From Palsa-1392 sp036490335 (lineage in GTDB: Bacteria; Verrucomicrobiota; Verrucomicrobiia; Chthoniobacterales; UBA10450), in assembly GCA_036490335.1 (NCBI GenBank), contig DASXEB010000016.1, forward strand, positions 1 to 64,000: 64,000 bases of DNA. Reading direction: 5' to 3'. The notes beneath the pieces were generated by a model that was not told the DNA's origin, did no database searches, and saw only the letters and a program-made list of their open reading frames with translations. The position numbers and the translations under genes were made by a program. Numbering within the stretch: position 1 is the first letter of the stretch; each line of letters starts with the position of its first letter. This document shows, piece by piece, positions 59,004 through 64,000 of this stretch.

Positions 59004-59795
59004 ATGGCTAACTCGATGAAGGTTGTTCTCTTTTGCGGCGGTCTTGGGATGAGGTTGCGCGAAGGCCCGCAGCCGGTGCCGAAGCCGATGGCTGTGATTG
59101 GTTATCGGCCGCTTCTTTGGCACGTGATGAAGTATTACTCCCACTTTGGTCATAATGACTTCGTCCTTTGTCTTGGCTATGGCGCAGACGTCATCAAGCA
59201 ATCTTTTCTTAACTATAATGAGTGTGTCTCGAATGACTTCGTCCTTTCCCAAGGCGGAAAGAAGGTCGAACTTCTGCGCAAAGATATCGATGACTGGCGC
59301 ATTACCTTTGTCGATACGGGCCAGAACTCCAACATCGGCCAGCGCCTCCTGCGTGTCAGGCAATTTGTCGAGGAAGACGAGGTTTTTCTCGCTAACTATG
59401 TCGATGGCCTGACAGACCTGCCGCTCCCAAATCTGATCGACTACTTTCTCGCCAAAAAAAAGATCGCCTGTTTTCTCGGCGTAACTCCGACGGCAACCTT
59501 TCACACCGTCTCCGTTGAGCCCGATGGCTCAGTCAGTGCCATATCTCACATCGCCAGCTCTGGTAATCTGATCAACGGCGGCTTTTTTGTTCTGCGTCGT
59601 GAGATCTTTAACTACATCAATGAGGGTGAAGAGTTAGTCGAAGAGCCCTTCCGCCGCCTGATTGCAGAAAGACAGCTTATAACTTATCCCTACACTGGTT
59701 TCTGGGCGTGCATGGATACTTTCAAGGAGAAACAGCACTTGGAAGACCTACATGCAAGCGGTCAGGCCCCGTGGCGCGTGTGGGACGCGAAGTAA
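59004..59795 (+). CDS. Glucose-1-phosphate cytidylyltransferase-like nucleotidyltransferase
   Basis: 263 residues from ATG 59004. Nucleotidyltransferase signature VVLFCGGLGMRLREGPQPVPKPMAVIGYRPLLWHVMKYYSHFGHNDFVLCLGYGAD and metal Asp in LANYVDGLTDLPL; GFWACMDTFKEKQHLEDL is typical of RfbF-type enzymes. It activates a sugar-1-phosphate to an NDP-sugar (CDP most likely). Together with the C-methyltransferase this suggests a CDP-linked branched dideoxy sugar, but rfbG/rfbH-type dehydratases are not visible here. Confidence 0.87.
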   Translation: MANSMKVVLFCGGLGMRLREGPQPVPKPMAVIGYRPLLWHVMKYYSHFGHNDFVLCLGYGADVIKQSFLNYNECVSNDFVLSQGGKKVELLRKDIDDWRITFVDTGQNSNIGQRLLRVRQFVEEDEVFLANYVDGLTDLPLPNLIDYFLAKKKIACFLGVTPTATFHTVSVEPDGSVSAISHIASSGNLINGGFFVLRREIFNYINEGEELVEEPFRRLIAERQLITYPYTGFWACMDTFKEKQHLEDLHASGQAPWRVWDAK

Positions 59796-59798
59796 CTC

Positions 59799-60437
59799 AT
59801 GCTTGCGTTAGAACTTCATCGCAAAGCGCAAAACATCCTATGTCTCGGCGCGCATGCTGACGACATTGAGATAGGATGCGGCGGGACGTTACTGAAGTGG
59901 ATAAGTCAGCGAGCTGACCTCAACATCTACTGGGCAGTCTTCAGCGCGGAAGAAAGCCGCGCCGATGAAGCCCGCGCCAGCGCCGAGGGCATTCTGCAAA
60001 AGCTAAGTCATGAAATCGCGGTGCACTCTTTTCGGACCAGTTTTCTTCCTTTTGAAGGATCGAAGGTCAAGGACTGTTTCGAGGAAATCAAAGACTCTTT
60101 CGCGCCCGATATTATCTTTACTCACTATCGCGACGATCGACACCAGGACCATCGACTCTTAGCGGACCTGACCTGGAATACTTTCCGCAATCATCTCGTT
60201 TTAGAATATGAGATTCCCAAGTATGACGGTGATCTCGGAGCGCCAAATCTATTTGTAACTCTCGACGAAGAGTTGGCCCGGCAGAAGGTGACTCATCTTT
60301 GCCGCTTCTTTCAAAGTCAGGCCGACAGGCACTGGTTTGCCCAAGAGACTTTTCTTGCCCTCATGCGATTGCGCGGGATGGAGTGCGCCTCGCACTACGC
60401 CGAGGCCTTTTACTGTCGCAAGCTGCTTCTCGCCTAA
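59799..60437 (+). CDS. PIG-L/LmbE family deacetylase
   Basis: 212 residues. The metal-binding motif LCLGAHADDIEIGCGGTLLKW (AHxDD) and HYRDDRHQDHRLLADLTWNTF (second His pair) define the PIG-L family of zinc-dependent N-acyl-sugar deacetylases. It probably deacetylates an intermediate of the cluster's glycan. Last gene of the run. Its stop TAA is in a GCCTAACGA motif copy, where motif-bearing sequence resumes. Confidence 0.87.
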   Translation: MLALELHRKAQNILCLGAHADDIEIGCGGTLLKWISQRADLNIYWAVFSAEESRADEARASAEGILQKLSHEIAVHSFRTSFLPFEGSKVKDCFEEIKDSFAPDIIFTHYRDDRHQDHRLLADLTWNTFRNHLVLEYEIPKYDGDLGAPNLFVTLDEELARQKVTHLCRFFQSQADRHWFAQETFLALMRLRGMECASHYAEAFYCRKLLLA

Positions 60438-60442
60438 CGAGT

Positions 60443-63205
60443 CTAGCTCAACGCAGCCTGCGCCGCGGCCAGCTTCGCGATCGCGATGCGAAAAGGGCTG
60501 CAACTGACGTAATCGAGCCCAAGCTTGTCGCAAAACTTCACGCTCACTGGCTCGCCGCCGTGCTCGCCGCAGATACCGAGCTTGATATTCGGCCGGGTCT
60601 TGCGTCCAAGATCGCGAGCCATTTCCATCAACCGGCCGACGCCTTTCTGGTCGATCGACGCGAAAGGATTTGTCGCGATGATATCGAGCTCGGCATAAGC
60701 CGGCAAAAAACTTCCGGAATCATCGCGGCTCATGCCAAGAGTCGTCTGGGTCAGGTCATTCGTGCCGAAGCTGAAGAACTCGGCGTCCTGCGCGATCTCA
60801 TCCGCGACCAGCGCAGCCCGCGGAATCTCAATCATTGTGCCGACCAAGTAGCTGAATTTAGTCCTTTTCTCGTTAGTTACTTCCGCTGCGACTCTTTTCA
60901 CGATCTCGATCTGCAATTTTAACTCGCGCGGGAAGCCGACGAGCGGAATCATGATCTCAGGCCGCACTTTTTTTCCTCTCTTTTGCACTTGCGCGGCGGC
61001 CTCGAAGACCGCGCGCGCCTGCATCTCGGAAATTTCCGGATAGACAATCCCGAGCCGGCAGCCGCGATGACCGAGCATGGGATTGAACTCGTGCAGCTCG
61101 CTGACGCGACGCGCGATCCGCTCGACCGGAATGCCGATCTTGGCGGCGAGATCGCGTTGTTGCTCCTGTTCGCGCGGCAGGAATTCGTGCAGCGGCGGGT
61201 CGAGAAAACGGATCGTCGCCGGCAGGCCGTCGAGCGCTTCGAAAATTCCAACGAAATCTTCGCGCTGATAAGGCAGTAACTTCGCGAGCGCTTTCACCCG
61301 CGCCTCTTTGTCTTCGGCGAGAATCATCTCGCGCATCGCGTCGATGCGGTCGCCCTCGAAAAACATGTGCTCGGTACGGCAGAGGCCGATTCCACTCGCG
61401 CCAAACGCGACCGCGTTTCGCACCTGCTCGGGCGTGTCGGCATTCGCGCGCACGCCGAGTTTGCGCGCGCGGTCGACCCAGCTCATCAGCTTTGCGTATT
61501 GCTGATAAGTCGCGCTCTTTTTTTCGGGGAGCGAACGATCGACCAACACCTGCACGATCTCGGACGGCGCCGTCGGGACTTCGCCGACGAAGACTTCGCC
61601 CGCGGTGCCATCGATCGAAATGTGATCGCCTTCGCGCAGCGTCACACCATTCGCGGTCAGCGTGCGTTTTTGATAATCGATTTGAATTTCCGATGCGCCG
61701 CAGACGCAGACCTTGCCCATCTGCCGCGCGACCAGCGCCGCGTGCGAAGAAACGCCGCCGCGCGACGTTAGAATTCCCTCGGCGGCGATCATGCCGCGCA
61801 AATCTTCCGGCGAAGTCTCGATCCGCGCGAGGAGCACCTTCTCGCTGCGGGCTGCGCGACGCACCGCCTCTTCGGCGCTGAAGACGACGTGACCCGAAGC
61901 CGCGCCTGGACCGGCGGGCAAGCCTTTCGCGATTTTTTTTGCGGCGGCAATTCCTTTACGATCGAAAATGGGCGCGAGCAGGTGGCCTAACGAGTCGGCG
62001 GGAATGCGCCGGATCGCATCCTCCTTCGAAATGAGCCGCTCATCGACCATCTCCACTGCGATCCGAACGGCGGCGAGCCCCGTGCGTTTGCCGTTGCGCG
62101 TTTGCAGGATGAAAAGGCGGTTTTCCTCGACGGTGAATTCGAGGTCCTGCATGTCCTTGAAATGTTTCTCGAGCAGCGCGCGCACTTTCATGAGCGACTT
62201 GTGCGCGGCCGGCATTTCCTCGGCGAGCTGCGCGATCGGATGCGGAGTGCGCACGCCGGCGACGACGTCTTCGCCCTGCGCGTTGATGAGATACTCGCCG
62301 TAAAAAACTTTCTCGCCGCTCGCCGGATCGCGGGTGAAGGCGACGCCGGTCGCGCTCGTCTCGCCCATGTTGCCGAAGACCATTGTCTGGACGTTGACCG
62401 CCGTGCCCCACTCGTGCGGGATGCCGTATTTGCGCCGATAAACGATCGCGCGGTCGTTGTTCCAGGAGCCGAAAACCGCGCCGATCGCGCCCCAAAGTTG
62501 CGCCTGCGGATCCTGCGGAAATTTTTCGCCGGTTCGTTCTTTGATCAGCGCTTTGAAACGCCTAACGAGTTCGCGCAGGTCATCGACCGAGAGCCGCATG
62601 TCGGGAAAATTATGATTCCCGTAACGCTCGTCCTTCAAATGCTCGATCGCGCTTTCGAACGGCTCGTGATCTTCTCCCGCGCGCTTTTGCACGCCCATGA
62701 CGACGTCGCCATACATTTGCAAAAAACGGCGGTAGGAATCCCAGGCGAAACGCGCGTTCTGCGTTTTGTCGGCAACGATCTCGACCACGGTGTCGTTCAT
62801 TCCGAGATTGAGAATGGTGTCCATCATTCCCGGCATCGAGTCGCGCGCGCCCGAGCGCACGGAGACGAGCAACGGCCGCTCTTTGTCGCCGAGTTTTTTG
62901 CCAACGGATTTTTCGACTTTGGCCAGCGCTGCTTCGACCTGAGCTTTTAACTCGCGCGGATACGTGCGCTTGTTCTCATAGAAGTAAGTGCAGACTTCGG
63001 TCGTGATCGTGAAACCGGGCGGCACCGGCAGCCCGATGCGAGTCATCTCGGCGAGGTTCGCGCCTTTGCCGCCAAGAAGCGGTTTCATGTTGCCGGCGCC
63101 GTCAGCGTGGCCGTCGCCGAAGTAGTAAACATAGCGCTGCGCGCGCGTTTTTTTTCCTGAAGTGACTTTCGATTTGGAGCGGGAAATTTTTCGTTGAATA
63201 GCCAT
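60443..63205 (-). CDS. ppdK: Pyruvate, phosphate dikinase
   Basis: 920 residues from ATG 63205 (MAIQRKISRSKSKVTSGKK). Features: N-terminal nucleotide lobe (LLGGKGANLAEMTRIGLPVPPGFTITTEVC, RSGARDSMPGMMDTILNLG), phosphohistidine domain (SRGGVSSHAALVARQMG, catalytic His near residue 488), and the C-terminal TIM barrel with FLDPPLHEFLP, GHRGCRLGI and LGICGEHGGEP (catalytic Cys near 877). It interconverts pyruvate, ATP and phosphate with PEP, AMP and pyrophosphate, in glycolysis or gluconeogenesis. It converges on the glycan cluster with only five bases between stops. Confidence 0.97.
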   Translation of the reverse strand: MAIQRKISRSKSKVTSGKKTRAQRYVYYFGDGHADGAGNMKPLLGGKGANLAEMTRIGLPVPPGFTITTEVCTYFYENKRTYPRELKAQVEAALAKVEKSVGKKLGDKERPLLVSVRSGARDSMPGMMDTILNLGMNDTVVEIVADKTQNARFAWDSYRRFLQMYGDVVMGVQKRAGEDHEPFESAIEHLKDERYGNHNFPDMRLSVDDLRELVRRFKALIKERTGEKFPQDPQAQLWGAIGAVFGSWNNDRAIVYRRKYGIPHEWGTAVNVQTMVFGNMGETSATGVAFTRDPASGEKVFYGEYLINAQGEDVVAGVRTPHPIAQLAEEMPAAHKSLMKVRALLEKHFKDMQDLEFTVEENRLFILQTRNGKRTGLAAVRIAVEMVDERLISKEDAIRRIPADSLGHLLAPIFDRKGIAAAKKIAKGLPAGPGAASGHVVFSAEEAVRRAARSEKVLLARIETSPEDLRGMIAAEGILTSRGGVSSHAALVARQMGKVCVCGASEIQIDYQKRTLTANGVTLREGDHISIDGTAGEVFVGEVPTAPSEIVQVLVDRSLPEKKSATYQQYAKLMSWVDRARKLGVRANADTPEQVRNAVAFGASGIGLCRTEHMFFEGDRIDAMREMILAEDKEARVKALAKLLPYQREDFVGIFEALDGLPATIRFLDPPLHEFLPREQEQQRDLAAKIGIPVERIARRVSELHEFNPMLGHRGCRLGIVYPEISEMQARAVFEAAAQVQKRGKKVRPEIMIPLVGFPRELKLQIEIVKRVAAEVTNEKRTKFSYLVGTMIEIPRAALVADEIAQDAEFFSFGTNDLTQTTLGMSRDDSGSFLPAYAELDIIATNPFASIDQKGVGRLMEMARDLGRKTRPNIKLGICGEHGGEPVSVKFCDKLGLDYVSCSPFRIAIAKLAAAQAALS

Positions 63206-63382
63206 TGAAAGAGGAAAATTGCGACCTTCGGCCTGACTCTCGCGCAAGCTAAGTCGTGAGGTCGGGGTGTCAATCTGGGGAAGCCGGCTTGTAACTCTGG
63301 ATTTTCGCCTGCCGCGCCTCTGCCTCAGCCAGATTGAGGAGACAGGTTGCGAGGCGAAAAGCAGCGCTGCCTGAAGCGCCAG

Positions 63383-63592
63383 CTAGTTTTGGCAGTTCGG
63401 CCCGGAGGCGAGCACGTCGTCGATCGCGTCCGCAAATTCATCGACGCCGGAGATCGGCACGATGATAACGTTGCGATGACCCTGGCTATCCTCGGTGATG
63501 CGAAGGAAGCGACCGCGCCCATTTTCCCGCAGATCGATGGCGAAAAATTTGCGCTCGATTTGCAACTCCCGTGATTCGATGATGCTGTCCAT
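63383..63592 (-). CDS. PUR-alpha-like nucleic-acid-binding protein
   Basis: 69 residues from ATG 63592 (MDSIIESRELQIERKFFAIDL). The pattern IERKFFAIDLRENGRGRFLRITEDSQGHRNVIIVPISGVDEFADAIDDVL is the PUR repeat found in single-stranded DNA/RNA-binding Pur-alpha proteins and bacterial DUF3276. It likely dimerises to bind purine-rich single strands. The longer upstream frame overlaps a divergent gene and was not used. The 63206-63382 gap before ppdK shows nothing further. Confidence 0.8.
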   Translation of the reverse strand: MDSIIESRELQIERKFFAIDLRENGRGRFLRITEDSQGHRNVIIVPISGVDEFADAIDDVLASGPNCQN

Positions 63593-63674
63593 GTCCAGCG
63601 GCCGATGGTAGGAGAAGCGCGGAAATTTGGGAAGCAAAATCTTTCCCGGCGACGGAACCGGCTTAGTGTGGAAG

Positions 63675-63944
63675 ATGCGATTGACCGGCCTCTTCCGCTT
63701 GTGCATAAAAGTTAACGGCGTCGAACAATCGGCCCTTGTTGAAATCGCCGCCCCCGGTCTTCCGTCCTACGACGTCGTGCGCGTGGTTCGCGGCGAATGG
63801 GCCAATCGTTTCGCACCCGGCATCTCGCAAAATCGGATTGAATGCCTTGGCCGCGAAGCGATCGACATCATTCCGGATGGGTGGGAAGCGGTCAGCGTTT
63901 CGAGTCCTTATCCCGTCAGGCTGTTTCAACAGGCAGGGACCTAG
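63675..63944 (+). CDS. Hypothetical protein
   Basis: 89 residues from ATG 63675 (MRLTGLFRLCIKVNGVEQSALVEIAAPGLPSYDVVRVVRGEW). It looks protein-like (alternating hydrophobic strands, CLGREAIDIIPDGWEAVSV) but I recognise no family. It is divergent from the PUR-like gene with an 82-base gap. An upstream ATG at 63627 is in frame. The remaining 56 bases of the window hold no feature. Confidence 0.4.
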   Translation: MRLTGLFRLCIKVNGVEQSALVEIAAPGLPSYDVVRVVRGEWANRFAPGISQNRIECLGREAIDIIPDGWEAVSVSSPYPVRLFQQAGT

Positions 63945-64000
63945 GGCAAAACTTGCTTCCTTTACTGGTTAGGCATTCTGGGAAGCTGGCTCTTATGTTC

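Overview
The window looks like a chromosomal stretch of a Gram-negative soil bacterium, most likely Verrucomicrobiota (Chthoniobacterales / Spartobacteria-like). This is an inference from gene content: a LPS-type Kdo transferase, YidC/Jag/YidD/RnpA cluster, rhomboid-like and lipase-maturation-factor-like membrane proteins, and an N-terminally extended Rho. No 16S rRNA gene is present to confirm it. The DNA is GC-rich, with lower GC at about 1-4.4 kb and 52.6-60.4 kb.

Layout. 0-4.4 kb: an IS3-type transposase start at the edge, then a minus-strand cassette of two ATP-grasp ligases around an unrecognised membrane protein, and a damaged nucleotidyltransferase with its partner gene. 4.4-28.6 kb: mostly housekeeping genes (thiC under a TPP riboswitch, cell-wall amidase, lipase maturation factor-like protein, jag-yidC-yidD-rnpA, an ECF sigma/anti-sigma/CopC operon, yebC, rho, glnE, a rhomboid pseudoprotease, a diacylglycerol-kinase-like gene, AsmA-like, rsmD, waaA, tRNA-Glu). 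28.6-52.3 kb: one minus-strand block of 19 tightly packed genes encoding an extracellular contractile injection system (eCIS): sheath, tube, cap/terminator (DUF4255), AAA+ ATPase, spike/hub/PAAR, two baseplate J-type proteins, tail-I protein, a large beta-helix protein and a DUF4157/LysM putative cargo protein. Its last gene ends inside the 3' end of tRNA-Glu. 52.6-60.4 kb: a divergent, translationally coupled surface-glycan cluster (glycosyltransferase, epimerases, C-methyltransferase, nucleotidyltransferase, deacetylase, FAD oxidase, DUF4910 protein). 60.4-64 kb: pyruvate phosphate dikinase, a small PUR-alpha-like protein and a hypothetical gene.

The most unusual feature is not a gene. The 9-mer TCGTTAGGC (reverse GCCTAACGA) occurs on both strands throughout the window. 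A hand count gives roughly 100 copies of its 8-base core TCGTTAGG, against about 2 expected by chance. It sits in coding sequence (read as Pro-Asn-Glu/Asp, Ser-Leu-Gly or Leu-Thr), forms stop codons, and forms inverted pairs just after genes. This is the pattern of DNA uptake sequences in Neisseria and Haemophilus. It is absent from the left cassette and nearly absent from the glycan cluster, which is instead rich in GAGTTA/TAACTC and CTAAGTC words. These blocks therefore look like more recent arrivals, whereas most of the eCIS carries the motif as densely as the housekeeping genes.
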